This document shows positions 1-11,701 of a stretch of 64,000 nt of DNA, piece by piece. The translations under genes and the position numbers were made by a program. A model generated the notes under the pieces. It saw only the letters and a program-made list of their open reading frames with translations. It was not told the origin of the DNA and did no database searches. Positions within the stretch are counted from its first letter, which is position 1. The number at the start of each line of letters is the position of its first letter. The stretch comes from Allopseudospirillum japonicum (lineage in GTDB: Bacteria; Pseudomonadota; Gammaproteobacteria; Pseudomonadales; Halomonadaceae), in contig NZ_FNYH01000008.1 in the NCBI RefSeq assembly GCF_900108915.1, forward strand, positions 88,942 through 152,941. The letters run 5' to 3'.

Positions 1-143
1 GAGGGACGCTTTAACATAAAAATCTCCCATAGAGGGCTATTTAAGGTCGATCAAGTGACAGCTCAGCATCCTAGCTGGCCCTAAAGACTAAAGAGGCCTA
101 GCATACCCTGTATTCGTTTGGTGAGGTCTTATACCTTGGTGGA

Positions 144-1001
144 TTAAGCACCTTGTGCAATAGATAAATTTGAACTAGGGTGTTTACCTTCACTAAAACC
201 AGTGCCTTGTGCGTGTTGAGGATCAAACCAAGCTAATTTGTGGGCTAGATGCACCACATTTCCTACAATAATTAATGTGGGTGGACAGATAGGTTGGGGA
301 CGTGCCTCTACAGCAGCAACAATGGTCTCTAAGGTAGCGATCAGGGTTTGTTGTTGGCGAGTAGTGCCTTGTTCAATTAAAGCGATAGGCGTATTGGCGG
401 GCAGGCCAGCATGAACTAACTCGCGACTGATATGAGGTAAAGCACCTAATCCCATATAAAAGACAAGCGTTTGTTTTTCTTGCGCAAGTTGCTGCCAAGG
501 AAGGTTGCAATGCCCTTCTTTTAAGTGGCCGGTCACAAAACGCACGGATTGCGCATGATCTCTATGGGTTAGAGGAATACCTGCATAGGTCGCACAGCCG
601 CTAGCTGCAGTGACACCAGGAACCACCTCAAAGCTGATGCCCGCTTGCGCAAGGCGTTCTAATTCTTCACCGCCGCGACCAAAAATAAAAGAATCACCAC
701 CTTTTAAACGTACGACACGCAAACCTTGACGGGCAAACTTAACCAAAAACTCATTAATTTCTGCTTGTGGCACACTATGTTGGGAACGTGCTTTACCAAC
801 GTAGAATTTTTTTGCGTGTGCTGGAGCCTCTTGCAGCAATTCAGGTGCAACGAGGCGATCATAGAGTACGATATCCGCTTGTTGCAGCAATTTAAGGCCT
901 TTGACTGTGATCAGATCAGGATCACCAGGGCCTGCACCGATCAAATAAACCTTACCAGCTTGCGGGGAACTGGGAGAAAAAGTAAGCTTGGTAAAAGACA
1001 T
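144..1001 (-). CDS. cobA: Uroporphyrinogen-III C-methyltransferase (SUMT)
   Basis: SAM-dependent enzyme that methylates uroporphyrinogen III at C2 and C7 to precorrin-2, the entry to sirohaem and cobalamin. At 285 aa it is a stand-alone SUMT, without the CysG dehydrogenase/ferrochelatase half. Seen: the N-terminal [18 protein letters not shown] loop (residues ~18-35), the [13 protein letters not shown] motif (~100-112) and [22 protein letters not shown] (~126-147), in the order typical of the family. The C-terminus carries a ~25-residue low-complexity tail. The gene sits alone, with the aceA terminator upstream. A later gene in the window, cobO, also belongs to corrinoid metabolism, but the two are not linked. 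Confidence 0.95.
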   Translation of the reverse strand: MSFTKLTFSPSSPQAGKVYLIGAGPGDPDLITVKGLKLLQQADIVLYDRLVAPELLQEAPAHAKKFYVGKARSQHSVPQAEINEFLVKFARQGLRVVRLKGGDSFIFGRGGEELERLAQAGISFEVVPGVTAASGCATYAGIPLTHRDHAQSVRFVTGHLKEGHCNLPWQQLAQEKQTLVFYMGLGALPHISRELVHAGLPANTPIALIEQGTTRQQQTLIATLETIVAAVEARPQPICPPTLIIVGNVVHLAHKLAWFDPQHAQGTGFSEGKHPSSNLSIAQGA

Positions 1002-1137
1002 GCGACACCTATTTAAATTTATGGAATATAAAATAAATTTTTTATGCCGCTTTTATATATAAACTCTCTGTTTTTGGCTAACAATCCTTAGTTATATGAA
1101 AAAAAGTAATTTGTCTAACTCCCTTGTAGAACAATAA

Positions 1138-1163
1138 AAAAACCGCCCTTGTGAGGCGGTTTT
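1138..1163 (-). terminator. Rho-independent terminator of aceA
   Basis: The stem AACCGCC/GGCGGTT has a short loop. Read on the minus strand it is followed by a run of seven T. It lies ~45 bases after the aceA stop codon. Confidence 0.85.
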
Positions 1164-1205
1164 GTTACAAATCACAGCTTGGTGCACTGTGCTTATTCGT
1201 TGTGC

Positions 1206-2534
1206 TTAGTGGAACTGATCTTCTTCAGTAGAACCAGTCAAAGCAGTCACAGAAGAGGTGCCACCTTGAATCACTGTAGTCATATCGTCGAAGTAACCAG
1301 TACCCACTTCTTGTTGGTGAGCAACGAAAGTGTAACCCTTATCACGCGCAGCAAACTCAGGTTCTTGAACCATTTCAACATACGCTTTCATGTCTTCACG
1401 AGCATAGGCATGTGCAAGTTCGAACATGTTGTACCACATATTGTGGATACCGGCCAAAGTGATGAATTGGAACTTGTAACCCATGGCAGACAGTTCACGT
1501 TGGAACTTAGCAATTGTGCTGTCGTCTAGGTTCTTCTTCCAGTTGAAAGAAGGTGAGCAGTTGTAAGAAAGCAACTGATCTGGGTATTCTTTCTTGATAG
1601 CTTCGGCAAATTTCTTCGCTTCGTCTAGGCAAGGTGTTGCAGTTTCACACCAGAGCAAGTCAGCATAAGGCGCATAAGCGAGACCACGTGAAATCGCTTG
1701 GTCGATACCTGCATTAACACGGTAGAAACCTTCGGCAGTACGCTCACCAGTCACGAAAGGACGATCGTATTCGTCGCAGTCGCTAGTGAGAAGATCAGCG
1801 GCGTTAGCGTCAGTACGGGCCAATAAAATAGTTGGCGTGCCAGCAACGTCAGCTGCTAAACGTGCAGCAACGAGCTTTTGTACAGCTTCTTGAGTAGGTA
1901 CTAAAACTTTACCACCCATGTGACCACACTTCTTCACAGAAGCTAACTGGTCTTCGAAGTGAACGCCCGCAGCGCCGGCTTCGATCATGGATTTCATCAG
2001 TTCGTAAGCGTTCAAAACGCCACCGAAACCGGCTTCCGCATCAGCAACGATAGGCGCGAAGTAATCAATGTAACCTGCATCGCCAGGGTTGCTACCGGCT
2101 TTCCATTGGATTTGGTCAGCACGACGGAAAGAATTGTTGATACGCTTAACGACAGCAGGAACAGAGTCTACAGGATAGAGAGACTGATCTGGGTACATAG
2201 ACATGTAGCTGTTGTTATCTGCAGCGACCTGCCAACCAGAAAGATAAATTGCTTGGATACCAGCTTTTACTTGCTGTACAGCTTGACCACCAGTCAAGGC
2301 GCCCATCGCATTTACGAAGTCTTTTTCAGGACGGAATGCAGGCTTAGCACCTTCAGTCACTAGGTTCCAGAGTTTCTCCGCACCACGCTTAGCGAGAGTG
2401 TGCTCAGGCTGTACAGAACCACGTAGACGTACAACATCTTCTGCTGTGTAAGTACGCTTAACGCCTTTCCAACGTGGATTCTCAGCCCAATCTTTCTCGA
2501 TAGCAGCGATCTGTTCTGCGCGACTCAGTGCCAT
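1206..2534 (-). CDS. aceA: Isocitrate lyase
   Basis: Cleaves isocitrate to glyoxylate and succinate, the first step of the glyoxylate shunt. At 442 aa it is close to the ~434 aa E. coli-type enzyme. The active-site loop [16 protein letters not shown] (residues ~201-216), with the catalytic Cys, is intact. So are the metal-binding region [20 protein letters not shown] (~238-257) and the [13 protein letters not shown] motif (~323-335). The ATG is preceded by GAGG. It is monocistronic, with a strong terminator behind it and a long leader in front. No malate synthase or isocitrate dehydrogenase kinase (aceK) gene lies in the window. It competes for isocitrate with icd, 7 kb away. Confidence 0.97.
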   Translation of the reverse strand: MALSRAEQIAAIEKDWAENPRWKGVKRTYTAEDVVRLRGSVQPEHTLAKRGAEKLWNLVTEGAKPAFRPEKDFVNAMGALTGGQAVQQVKAGIQAIYLSGWQVAADNNSYMSMYPDQSLYPVDSVPAVVKRINNSFRRADQIQWKAGSNPGDAGYIDYFAPIVADAEAGFGGVLNAYELMKSMIEAGAAGVHFEDQLASVKKCGHMGGKVLVPTQEAVQKLVAARLAADVAGTPTILLARTDANAADLLTSDCDEYDRPFVTGERTAEGFYRVNAGIDQAISRGLAYAPYADLLWCETATPCLDEAKKFAEAIKKEYPDQLLSYNCSPSFNWKKNLDDSTIAKFQRELSAMGYKFQFITLAGIHNMWYNMFELAHAYAREDMKAYVEMVQEPEFAARDKGYTFVAHQQEVGTGYFDDMTTVIQGGTSSVTALTGSTEEDQFH

Positions 2535-2868
2535 GATAACAACCTCACATTTAGGTAAAGGTCTTGCAGCCTAAGCGACTGACAAGGAATAAAAACTCAA
2601 TAAACTTCAAAAACACTTTAACTCGATACACAGATGGTGCCGCATCTGCATATCCAGTGCTGCAATGCAGCGTAAATTGCGTTTTTTGATACTGCGATGA
2701 TTAAGCGCCGCTGTCAAATTAGTATTTGGTCTAAGCGACTTTGGACGCATAAGCTTAACCAGTGAAAAAATTCAAACGGGTGTTAGCCCGTGATTGCGTG
2801 CTAACTATGCCCTAAAAGGTGAGGGTTTGGCAAATAAAAATTTCAACAAAATCAAGGTTGTAAATTAA
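2535..2868. other. Intergenic region upstream of aceA
   Basis: 334 bases without a credible gene, presumably the aceA promoter and control region. On the minus strand there is a TTGACA hexamer (plus coordinates 2712-2717), but the matching -10 is poor. A 13-base palindrome, GCTGCA-A-TGCAGC, at 2659-2671 could be an operator. An inverted repeat AACTACAAA/TTTGTAGTT spans 2868-2887 and covers the 3' end of the next gene; it may be a weak terminator for that gene. Confidence 0.4.
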
Positions 2869-3837
2869 CTACAAACCCGTTTTTTGTAGTTCTTTAATTT
2901 GCTGTGCGCGTTCCCAGTAGCTTTTAAACTCGGCGGCTTTCGCAAGTGCAAGACGTGAACGCCCAATTTCTAAGGTCGCCTTATGCGCATCTGTATCTGC
3001 TAGGTACAAGACATGGGTGTCATCAACTAATAAATAAGCCTCACGTTGTGGGCGATAACTTGGGTGGGTTTGTTGAATTTGCAATCCAGAAGACAAACGC
3101 TGTTGTAAGCGTACGAGTTTGTTGGTTCTTTGTGTTAAAGAGCGTGTTTGACTCACTAAAATCTGGATTTGATTATACTTATGTGCACGACATACACGAG
3201 TAAACTGGCTCATCACCTCATCGTCAAACCAAGCCAGATACAGTTCAGGCGCATAGATTTTAATTTTTTGCTTGGCAGCTTGGGTTAAAGCGTGCCAAGC
3301 AATTTGCATTTCTTGGCGCCCATGCACAATCCATTGCCCGCTGCGATCTTGTTCCAAGTAAGTTTGTAAGTAAGCTACCGAAATTTGCTCTGGTGCTTGT
3401 TGATCTTGAGCTGCGAGTGTCATCACCATATCTTGATGGGGGAGACCCGCATCGATATAGGTTTCACTAGCGATGCCAAAACCCAGTTGCTGATAAAAGC
3501 CTAAGCTTGTGGTTTGTGCGGCTAAAGTAATTTTTGGCCAGCCGCGTTGGCGGGCGCGTGCAACAATAAATTGCATTAGTTTGCGTCCTAAGCCATGTCC
3601 ACGAACAGGCTTGAGCAAAGCAAGGCGTCCTAGCTTGCCCTCTTTGCTGATACGTGCGGTACCGACAGGCTTTTGATTGACCAGTAACAAATAGTGCTCA
3701 CAGTGTGGGTCGAGCGCATCAAGCTCTAACTCAGGTGGTACTTTTTGTTCTTGGACAAAGACTTGGTGCCGAATAGCGGTACAGTACTTTTGATATTGTG
3801 ACCAAGTCCCTGCGACTACTTTGACCTGCGCCATCAT
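2869..3837 (-). CDS. GNAT acetyltransferase fused to a C-terminal domain of unknown function
   Basis: Two-part protein of 322 aa. Residues ~1-142 are a GNAT N-acetyltransferase fold. The acetyl-CoA loop is VRGHGLGRKLM (~78-88), and FYQQLGF (~108-114) is the usual C-terminal GNAT signature. Residues ~150-322 match what I recall as a domain (DUF7931-like) that follows GNAT domains in gammaproteobacteria; its function is unknown. The substrate cannot be named. It begins 12 bases after roxA ends, so the two are probably cotranscribed. Two in-frame ATGs (3837, 3834) follow a G-rich ribosome-binding site; either could be used. Confidence 0.75.
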   Translation of the reverse strand: MMAQVKVVAGTWSQYQKYCTAIRHQVFVQEQKVPPELELDALDPHCEHYLLLVNQKPVGTARISKEGKLGRLALLKPVRGHGLGRKLMQFIVARARQRGWPKITLAAQTTSLGFYQQLGFGIASETYIDAGLPHQDMVMTLAAQDQQAPEQISVAYLQTYLEQDRSGQWIVHGRQEMQIAWHALTQAAKQKIKIYAPELYLAWFDDEVMSQFTRVCRAHKYNQIQILVSQTRSLTQRTNKLVRLQQRLSSGLQIQQTHPSYRPQREAYLLVDDTHVLYLADTDAHKATLEIGRSRLALAKAAEFKSYWERAQQIKELQKTGL

Positions 3838-3849
3838 GCCCCCCTAAGG

Positions 3850-5043
3850 TTAAAATTCGTCGGCTGCAAGGATACTACCTTGATTATACCAATCCCTCAG
3901 TAAGGCGATAGCCGCCGTGAGTGCTGAGTTATCTATCGGCAAATTCTCGATTTGCACCGGTGGACGGCTGATACTTTCGATCCAAGTTTGTAAGAACCTA
4001 GGATAAGCAAAGACGTGTCCATCCACAAAAATCTGTCCGTCAGTGGTTGAAGTCGGTGGCACCCAAGCAAGACGGCTCCCCTCTGCCAAAATAAAAGCGC
4101 CTCCTTGTTGTAAATATGCCTCTACATCCACAGTGGTTAGTGGTGTTTCTGCAGGGATCAGCTGATCAGCGTATTTGGTTTGGGTCATCGTCAGGCCAAA
4201 CCAGGTGCGTAACGTCTGCTCATCTGAGTGTAAGGCTTGGGTTAATAAGGTACGCATTCTTGTGATGGCTTGATCATCTATTTGCGCTGGATGTTGTGGC
4301 AAGTTGAGATCTGGATCTGTATACCTGAGATCTTCACTGAGTTGGGGGGCGATATAGTCAATCCAACCAGATAGGCTTTCCTCTGCACTGGGCGCGCGAA
4401 AACCAACTGACCAAGTCATGCATTCATCATCTAAAGCAAGGCCATAATGTGCCAGTGCAGGGGGCAGATATAAAAGATCTCCTGGATGAAGCACCCAATC
4501 TTGGCCATCAACAGGCGTAAAATCTTGTAAAATTCGCAAAGGTGCATCGGCTAAAATGGGCGTAGTTTGACTACAAAACTCCCCAAGTTGCCAGCGTCTG
4601 CTACCTGCAGCTTGTAATAAAAATACGTCGTAATAATCAAGATGGGGGCCGACACTACCGCCTTGGACGGCGTAACTGATCATGATGTCGTCGAGACGCC
4701 AACGCGGGATAAAATCAAATGCGTCCAAAAGTGCGGCGACTTCAGGGACATAATGATCCACGGCTTGGACTAATAACGTCCAATTTTTTGCAGGCAGTTG
4801 GGCAAAGGTGTGCTCGTCGAAAGGCCCGTGTTGTACTTGCCAATCTTGCTGAGCTTGTGTGCCCAAAACTAAGCGAGATTCCACCATCTTTTCCATTGCA
4901 AGGCCAGCGACTTCTTCTTTGCTCAGTGGGGATTGAAAATTTGCAATCGCTTGGCGGATCAAAAGCGGCTTTTTCTGCCAATAATCGCGCAGAAAGGTTT
5001 CGCGACTCATATCCCCTAATAAGGCGGTAGTCAGAGGCAACAT
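3850..5043 (-). CDS. roxA: 50S ribosomal protein L16 arginine 3-hydroxylase (JmjC/cupin oxygenase)
   Basis: Fe(II)/2-oxoglutarate oxygenase of the YcfD/RoxA family, which hydroxylates an arginine in ribosomal protein L16. At 397 aa it is slightly longer than E. coli YcfD (373). The double-stranded beta-helix shows the iron ligands in VGPHLDYYDVFLLQ (H-x-D, ~131-144) and HPGDLLYLPPALAHYG (distal His, ~187-202). The N-terminal FLRDYWQKKPLLIRQA is the family hallmark. It lies between purB and the GNAT gene and follows the purB terminator by 23 bases, so it may need its own promoter or read-through. Confidence 0.93.
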   Translation of the reverse strand: MLPLTTALLGDMSRETFLRDYWQKKPLLIRQAIANFQSPLSKEEVAGLAMEKMVESRLVLGTQAQQDWQVQHGPFDEHTFAQLPAKNWTLLVQAVDHYVPEVAALLDAFDFIPRWRLDDIMISYAVQGGSVGPHLDYYDVFLLQAAGSRRWQLGEFCSQTTPILADAPLRILQDFTPVDGQDWVLHPGDLLYLPPALAHYGLALDDECMTWSVGFRAPSAEESLSGWIDYIAPQLSEDLRYTDPDLNLPQHPAQIDDQAITRMRTLLTQALHSDEQTLRTWFGLTMTQTKYADQLIPAETPLTTVDVEAYLQQGGAFILAEGSRLAWVPPTSTTDGQIFVDGHVFAYPRFLQTWIESISRPPVQIENLPIDNSALTAAIALLRDWYNQGSILAADEF

Positions 5044-5065
5044 GATTATTTCCTATCATTTTTAG

Positions 5066-5107
5066 AAAACAATGAAGGCTCCTAGCAAGTCACTAAGAGC
5101 CTTCATT
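5066..5107 (-). terminator. Rho-independent terminator of purB
   Basis: Perfect 11-bp stem AATGAAGGCTC/GAGCCTTCATT (5071-5081 and 5097-5107) with a 15-base loop. On the minus strand it is followed by a T-rich stretch, about 25 bases after the purB stop. Confidence 0.8.
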
Positions 5108-5132
5108 TCATCAAAATCTGCAAGCTAGTGGA

Positions 5133-6524
<1,392 letters not shown>

Positions 6525-6576
6525 CTAAGAAAAATCAAAAATCAAAGCCTAGCATGATACCTAAAAAAGCCGAGAC

Positions 6577-7206
6577 TCAGAAGCCAAGTTGCTGCAAATC
6601 CTTGAGGATCTTTTTGCGCCCGAACAATAAACGCCAGCGTTTGCCGCCTGATTGACGCCATAACATGGCCGAGCGTACACCTGCCAAAAGTAAGGCGCGT
6701 ACCTTGTCAGCATTGATATTTTGCTTTAAAACTTCTGGCTCGCCTTGGACTTGAATACGAAAGCTTAAATGACTCAAAGTATCCTGATACAAGGTCGACA
6801 GGTTATGAATGACTTGGGGATCTGTGCTACCAAAATGCTGCACTTGATGTTTCATGTTCTCTAAACGTTGGCCAATGGCTTCCAACATTTGTGGTTGTTT
6901 CATCAGCTTATGTTGCAAGACCAAAATCGACATTGCATAACGCAGTACCGCAGGATGAGCGCGGGCATCACGTTGCATAAACTCTTTCAGTTGACGCGCA
7001 CCGACTTGTAAGTGTTCAAGCTGGCCACCGTAGATATCTAAAGTACGTTCGGGGCTAGTGACAAGAATGCTTTCAATGCTGATAGCAAAAGGTGCTTGAT
7101 CCAGCAAACCACGCGTAGCAAGTGAATGCACTTGCACTGCCGCTTGAAAAACACCAGCAAGTGCCAAAGTTTGGCGAACCTCGTAGGGATAATCTGAAAG
7201 ACTCAT
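6577..7206 (-). CDS. hflD: High-frequency lysogenization protein HflD homologue
   Basis: 209-aa all-helical protein of the HflD family, found between mnmA and purB in many gammaproteobacteria. In E. coli it is a peripheral membrane protein that binds phage lambda CII; its host role is unclear. The N-terminus YPYEVRQTLALAGVFQAA and SILVTSPERTLDIYGG are characteristic. I place the start at the ATG at 7206. A longer frame reaching 7281 would overlap the end of mnmA and adds 25 residues not seen in the family. The gap to mnmA is 35 bases, consistent with one transcript. Confidence 0.9.
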   Translation of the reverse strand: MSLSDYPYEVRQTLALAGVFQAAVQVHSLATRGLLDQAPFAISIESILVTSPERTLDIYGGQLEHLQVGARQLKEFMQRDARAHPAVLRYAMSILVLQHKLMKQPQMLEAIGQRLENMKHQVQHFGSTDPQVIHNLSTLYQDTLSHLSFRIQVQGEPEVLKQNINADKVRALLLAGVRSAMLWRQSGGKRWRLLFGRKKILKDLQQLGF

Positions 7207-7241
7207 AAAGGCAGTTCTCTTTAATCTAAAACGGCAAGCCA

Positions 7242-8354
7242 TTAATTGAAGGTATGTTCGATCACTGCACCGCCTAGGCATAAATCATCTTGGTATAGAA
7301 CAACAAATTGCCCAGGGGTCACAGCACGTTGTGCTTGTGCAAATTGGATGCGGTAGCGCCCTTCGTCTAACGGCTCGACGTGGCAAACTTGTTCTTGCTG
7401 GCGGTATCTTACCTTGGCTGTACACGTGAAAGTATCTGTGGCTGGTTTACGACTGATCCAATGGAACGCTTCTGTCACCAAGGCTTGGCTGTATAACAAG
7501 GGGTGTTCGCCTTGTACTGCGATTAACACATTGCGTTCGAGATCTTTACCAGCAACAAACCAAGGCGCTTCGGGGTATTTGGCCAACCCCCCAATCCCTA
7601 AACCTTGGCGCTGACCTAGAGTGTAATACATCAGACCTTGATGCTGCCCAATCACATCCCCTTCAGGTGTTTGAATTTCTCCTGTTTGTGCAGGCAGGTA
7701 GCGTTTGAGGAAATCACGGAAACGGCGCTCACCAATAAAACAAATCCCAGTCGAGTCTTTTTTACGTGCGGTCACTAAGCCAAGTTCAGTAGCAATTTTG
7801 CGCACTTCTGGTTTCGTGAGTTCACCAAGCGGAAAAAGGCTTTTGGCCAGTGCCTCTGAGGTGACGGCATGTAAAAAATAACTTTGATCTTTTTGTGTAT
7901 CTTTGCCCTTGTATAAAGCGGCGCGTTCGCCATCCCAGCCACGGCGTGCATAATGTCCAGTGGCAATAAAATCTGCGCCCAAAATTTGGGCATATTGCAT
8001 AAAGACCTTAAATTTGATTTCACGGTTACATAAAATATCTGGGTTAGGGGTACGCCCTGCAGCATATTCAGCAAGGAAGTACTCAAACACATTATCCCAA
8101 TACTCAGCAGCAAAGTTAGCGGTATGTAGATGAATGCCTAACTTGTCACACACTGCTTGTGCATCGGCCAAATCTGCTTTGGCGGTGCAATATTCGGTAC
8201 CGTCGTCTTCTTCCCAGTTTTTCATAAATAAACCAGAGACTTGATACCCTTGCTGCTGGAGTAAATACGCAGTGACTGAGGAATCGACGCCGCCAGACAT
8301 GCCGACGATCACGGAAGTTTGTGCTGGCGGGGGCGTAAGGGCCGTATCCTGCAT
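7242..8354 (-). CDS. mnmA: tRNA-specific 2-thiouridylase MnmA
   Basis: Inserts sulphur at C2 of the wobble uridine in tRNA Lys, Glu and Gln, taking it from the Tus relay. At 370 aa it matches E. coli MnmA (368). Seen: the PP-loop [15 protein letters not shown] (~18-32), the first catalytic Cys in [13 protein letters not shown] (~103-115), and the second in [15 protein letters not shown] (~200-214). The following [10 protein letters not shown]-terminal barrel motif is present. It follows nudJ by 56 bases. tRNA-Glu(UUC), a substrate of this enzyme, is present three times in the window. Confidence 0.97.
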   Translation of the reverse strand: MQDTALTPPPAQTSVIVGMSGGVDSSVTAYLLQQQGYQVSGLFMKNWEEDDGTEYCTAKADLADAQAVCDKLGIHLHTANFAAEYWDNVFEYFLAEYAAGRTPNPDILCNREIKFKVFMQYAQILGADFIATGHYARRGWDGERAALYKGKDTQKDQSYFLHAVTSEALAKSLFPLGELTKPEVRKIATELGLVTARKKDSTGICFIGERRFRDFLKRYLPAQTGEIQTPEGDVIGQHQGLMYYTLGQRQGLGIGGLAKYPEAPWFVAGKDLERNVLIAVQGEHPLLYSQALVTEAFHWISRKPATDTFTCTAKVRYRQQEQVCHVEPLDEGRYRIQFAQAQRAVTPGQFVVLYQDDLCLGGAVIEHTFN

Positions 8355-8410
8355 GAGGGCTTATCCTGACTTGTAGAACATAAGTGAACAATAAAACGTG
8401 GATGCTGTGC

Positions 8411-8884
8411 TTAGGCAAGGCCACGGAAATCCTGGATGATTTCTAAGGGATAATGTCGGCCAGCAAGAAAATCACGACAGCAGGCCAGCACCATAGGTGA
8501 GCGTAAACGCCCTGCGCGCTCAGCGGCTTGAATCTCATCCCATGTCAGCCAATGTGCTGCAACAATGCCTGTATCTAGTTCGCGTTCAGGAAAGTGTTGC
8601 TCAGGCACGGCAATAAAGCAGTGTCTATGATAGATGATTTGCTGATCTTGAATCTGGGCTTGATTGACATACAAGCCTAAATATTGTGTTAAACGCACTT
8701 GCCAACCACTTTCTTCTAAGGTTTCGCGTTTGGCGCCTGTGAATAAACTTTCGTCGGCTTCTAAATGGCCAGCAGGTTGGTTGAGTTTGAGCTTACCTTG
8801 TACCCATTCTTCAATCAGTAAAAAGCGCTCTTGATCATAAACCAAAGTGGCAACGGTCGTATTGGGCTTCCAACGCATAGGCAA
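8411..8884 (-). CDS. nudJ: Nudix hydrolase, NudJ type
   Basis: 157-aa Nudix phosphohydrolase. The complete Nudix box is at residues ~39-61: G-x5-E-x7-REtlEEsGW, with the RETLEESG core visible. NudJ in E. coli removes phosphate from nucleoside di/triphosphates and from HMP-PP. The assignment rests on the box plus its position between rluE and mnmA, the same as in E. coli. Exact substrate preference cannot be read from sequence. Confidence 0.9.
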   Translation of the reverse strand: MPMRWKPNTTVATLVYDQERFLLIEEWVQGKLKLNQPAGHLEADESLFTGAKRETLEESGWQVRLTQYLGLYVNQAQIQDQQIIYHRHCFIAVPEQHFPERELDTGIVAAHWLTWDEIQAAERAGRLRSPMVLACCRDFLAGRHYPLEIIQDFRGLA

Positions 8885-8921
8885 GAGTATCCTATTGTAG
8901 ATAAATGAAAAATATTTGTCT

Positions 8922-9551
8922 CTACGACGATTTTTTGCGTGTTTGAGTTTTGGCTGTTGGGTTTTTTGTTGAGGGTTTACGCACGACGGAGGCGGTCGCG
9001 ACCGGCATATGTACTTCTGTGGTGCGGTAGCGACCGACTTTGATAAAATCCAATGTCCAAGTCCCTATGGCATAACGCACAAGACGCAAGGTCGGAAAAC
9101 CTACGGTAGCTGTCATGCGTCTTACTTGCCGATTGCGCCCTTCTAATAAAGTCAGTTCAATCCAACTTGTACCTAAACCAGGGCGAGGCTGTACTGCTTC
9201 AGGGCGTTCAGGTAACCAAGCTGGTGCTTGAAAATGTGCGGCTTTCGCAGGTCGTGTCATACCATCGTTAAGCTCGACACCTTTGCGCAGTTTTTCTAAT
9301 GCTTCATCTGTGATTTGCCCTTCAACTTGTACCCAGTAGGTTTTGGGTAGCTTGTATTTAGGCTCAGTAATTCTTGCTTGTAAAGCGCCTTCATCAGTGA
9401 GCAAGAGCAAGCCTTCAGAATCATAATCAAGGCGACCTGCAGGATAAATATTGGGTACCTTAATATAATCTGCAAGGGTGGTACGTCCTTTATCGTCACT
9501 AAATTGTGAAAGAACTTGATAAGGTTTGTAAAAAAGGTACAGGGTGCTCAT
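8922..9551 (-). CDS. rluE: 23S rRNA pseudouridine synthase RluE
   Basis: RsuA-family synthase that makes pseudouridine 2457 in 23S rRNA in E. coli. The catalytic motif GRLDYDSEGLLLLTDEG, with the nucleophilic Asp, is intact near residue 40. ELTLLEGRNRQVRRMTATVGFPTLRLVR, the family's second signature, is in the C-terminal half. A basic Lys/Thr-rich tail follows. I take the ATG at 9551 (209 aa), since family members begin just before the LFYKPY segment. A GTG at 9572 would add seven residues without a better ribosome-binding site. It is divergent from icd, as in E. coli. Confidence 0.9.
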   Translation of the reverse strand: MSTLYLFYKPYQVLSQFSDDKGRTTLADYIKVPNIYPAGRLDYDSEGLLLLTDEGALQARITEPKYKLPKTYWVQVEGQITDEALEKLRKGVELNDGMTRPAKAAHFQAPAWLPERPEAVQPRPGLGTSWIELTLLEGRNRQVRRMTATVGFPTLRLVRYAIGTWTLDFIKVGRYRTTEVHMPVATASVVRKPSTKNPTAKTQTRKKSS

Positions 9552-9573
9552 AAGGCGTATCCAAGTGTTCACG

Positions 9574-9596
9574 CGCGCTTAATCAACTAAAGCGCG
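9574..9596. repeat. Inverted repeat in the rluE leader
   Basis: Perfect 7-bp stem CGCGCTT/AAGCGCG with a 9-base loop, 20 bases upstream of the rluE ATG. It could fold in the 5' leader of rluE or act as a protein site between the divergent rluE and icd genes. It has no T-run. Confidence 0.4.
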
Positions 9597-9811
9597 AGGA
9601 TATTGTCATTAAGTTGTGATTTTAACGGAAGTAGCTACCAGATGCTTGCAGTAAAGTGACTTTTCCGTGCGGCTTTTTAGTGATCAAGATAAAAAAATTA
9701 ACGGTTTTCTCTTTGCACTTGGCTTGCTCAAGTATCCAACTCCTTCTAATCTGTACAAGAAATAAGCAGCTAGCTCATGTTGCATAACAAGAAAAGTGAG
9801 GGAGTAAAACA

Positions 9812-11071
9812 ATGGAATTTCAACATATTTGTGTTCCTAGTACTGGCGAAAAAATCCAAGTACAAGAGGATTTTTCTCTCTTGGTTCCCGACCAACCGAT
9901 TATTCCTTTTATTGAGGGAGACGGGATAGGTGTTGATGTGACGCCACCGATGCAAGCTGTAGTGGATGCTGCCGTGGCGAAAGCGTATGCAGGTCAACGT
10001 AAAATTGCTTGGATGCAGGTATATGCCGGTGAAAAAGCGACGCAAGTCTATGATAAGGACACTTGGCTACCGCAAGAAACCCTTACTGCGATCAAAGATT
10101 ATGTCGTGTCGATTAAAGGCCCTCTGACAACCCCTGTCGGTGGTGGGATTCGTTCCTTGAATGTCGCTTTGCGTCAAGAGCTAGATCTGTATGTCTGTCA
10201 GCGTCCTGTGCGTTGGTTTACTGGGGTACCTAGTCCGGTTAAAAATCCCGGTGATGTTGATATGGTGATTTTCCGCGAAAACTCAGAAGATATTTATGCA
10301 GGAGTTGAATGGAAAGCGGGGACGCCTGAAGCCGATAAATTGATTAAGTTCCTCCGTGAAGAAATGGGTGTGAACAAGATTCGCTTCACCGAAGAGTGTG
10401 GTATTGGTATTAAGCCAGTTTCAGCCCAAGGTACCAAACGCTTGGTGCGTAAAGCGCTGCAATACGCAGTTGATAATGATCGCAGTTCAGTGACCTTGGT
10501 ACACAAAGGCAACATTATGAAATTCACTGAAGGCGCTTTTAAAGATTGGGGTTATCAGGTAGCAGCGGAAGAATTTGGCGCTGAACTACTGGATGGCGGC
10601 CCTTGGATGCAATTTGCTAACCCTAATACAGGCAAACAAATTATTGTAAAAGATGTGATTGCAGATGCCATGTTACAACAGATTTTGTTGCGTCCTGCAG
10701 AATATGATGTGATTGCGACTTTAAACCTCAATGGGGATTATTTATCCGATGCTTTGGCCGCAGAAGTCGGTGGTATAGGGATTGCCCCAGGTGCGAATCT
10801 CTCTGATTCTGTAGCCATGTTTGAGGCAACACATGGCACAGCACCTAAATATGCAGGTCAAGATAAAGTCAATCCTGGTTCGTTAATTCTATCGGCAGAA
10901 ATGATGTTGCGTCATATGGGTTGGGTAGAAGCAGCGGACTTAATTATCCAAGGTATGGAAGGTGCAATTGCTGCAAAAACAGTGACTTATGATTTTGAAC
11001 GCTTGATGGAGGGCGCTGAGCTCCTCTCGAGTTCTGAGTTTGGCGCCGCTGTGATTGCGCACATGGATTAA
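9812..11071 (+). CDS. icd: NADP-dependent isocitrate dehydrogenase
   Basis: Oxidative decarboxylation of isocitrate to 2-oxoglutarate in the TCA cycle. The 419 aa protein is of E. coli type (416). Seen: [14 protein letters not shown] (~32-45), the substrate-binding and phosphorylation loop [12 protein letters not shown] with Ser ~115, the Arg-rich [16 protein letters not shown], and the metal-binding stretch [17 protein letters not shown]. The Ser equivalent to the AceK target is conserved, but no aceK is visible nearby. GGAG lies 8 bases before the ATG. A terminator follows. It is divergent from rluE. Confidence 0.97.
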   Translation: MEFQHICVPSTGEKIQVQEDFSLLVPDQPIIPFIEGDGIGVDVTPPMQAVVDAAVAKAYAGQRKIAWMQVYAGEKATQVYDKDTWLPQETLTAIKDYVVSIKGPLTTPVGGGIRSLNVALRQELDLYVCQRPVRWFTGVPSPVKNPGDVDMVIFRENSEDIYAGVEWKAGTPEADKLIKFLREEMGVNKIRFTEECGIGIKPVSAQGTKRLVRKALQYAVDNDRSSVTLVHKGNIMKFTEGAFKDWGYQVAAEEFGAELLDGGPWMQFANPNTGKQIIVKDVIADAMLQQILLRPAEYDVIATLNLNGDYLSDALAAEVGGIGIAPGANLSDSVAMFEATHGTAPKYAGQDKVNPGSLILSAEMMLRHMGWVEAADLIIQGMEGAIAAKTVTYDFERLMEGAELLSSSEFGAAVIAHMD

Positions 11072-11100
11072 ACTGCTTCGGTGTTGTTCGGTCTTATCAT

Positions 11101-11132
11101 CCCGTTCGTGTTGCTACATGAGCGGGTTTTTT
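11101..11132 (+). terminator. Rho-independent terminator of icd
   Basis: Stem CCCGTTC/GAGCGGG (one G-U pair) with a 12-base loop, then six T, 30 bases past the icd stop. Confidence 0.8.
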
Positions 11133-11325
11133 GTTTGTTCTCGGGTGTGCTATCTTGCTGGAAGAAAGCATCAGTTTTGTATTACCAATACACTGAATTT
11201 TTTAAGCGAGCCTTCTGGGTTTAATATATATTTATTATCTATTTTTAATGATCATGCATGATGAAACACCTTGGGCTTATCAGCCTCTAAGTTTACACTC
11301 AGCCTCATCTTTTGAGGTATACGCA

Positions 11326-11658
11326 ATGGCAACTTCTGATGAAGATGCGGCAGGGGATGCCCATGAGGATGTCAGCCTTGCGCCTGCGCGTCCTCAACTT
11401 AAACCACCGCGCATGTACCAAGTGGTGATGTTAAACGACGACTATACGCCTATGGATTTTGTCGTCGAGGTATTGATGGAATTTTTTAATATGGATCAAG
11501 AGCGTGCAACTGAAGTAATGCTTGCGGTTCACTTGCAAGGACGTGGTGTTTGTGGTGTTTTCACCCGGGATGTGGCCGAAACCAAGCAGATGCAGGTTAA
11601 CCAGTATGCACAGCAATGTGAGCACCCCCTGCTTTGTGATATCGAAGCGGTGGACTAA
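11326..11658 (+). CDS. clpS: ClpS, adaptor of the ClpAP protease
   Basis: N-recognin that binds proteins with N-terminal Leu, Phe, Tyr or Trp and hands them to ClpA. At 110 aa it is the usual length (E. coli 106). The substrate pocket motif [16 protein letters not shown] and the [20 protein letters not shown] helix are clear. I place the start at the ATG at 11326, behind GAGGT; an upstream in-frame ATG at 11248 would add 26 residues absent from the family. It is followed by clpA after 43 bases, so they form one operon. Confidence 0.95.
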   Translation: MATSDEDAAGDAHEDVSLAPARPQLKPPRMYQVVMLNDDYTPMDFVVEVLMEFFNMDQERATEVMLAVHLQGRGVCGVFTRDVAETKQMQVNQYAQQCEHPLLCDIEAVD

Positions 11659-11701
11659 ACCCGAGCTCACTCCATAATTTGGCGGCCAAGAGGGTACTCC
11701 C

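Noticed and set aside
1..143. A partial gene at the left edge
   Set aside because: Neither strand gives a convincing reading frame; it appears to be the 3' flank of cobA.
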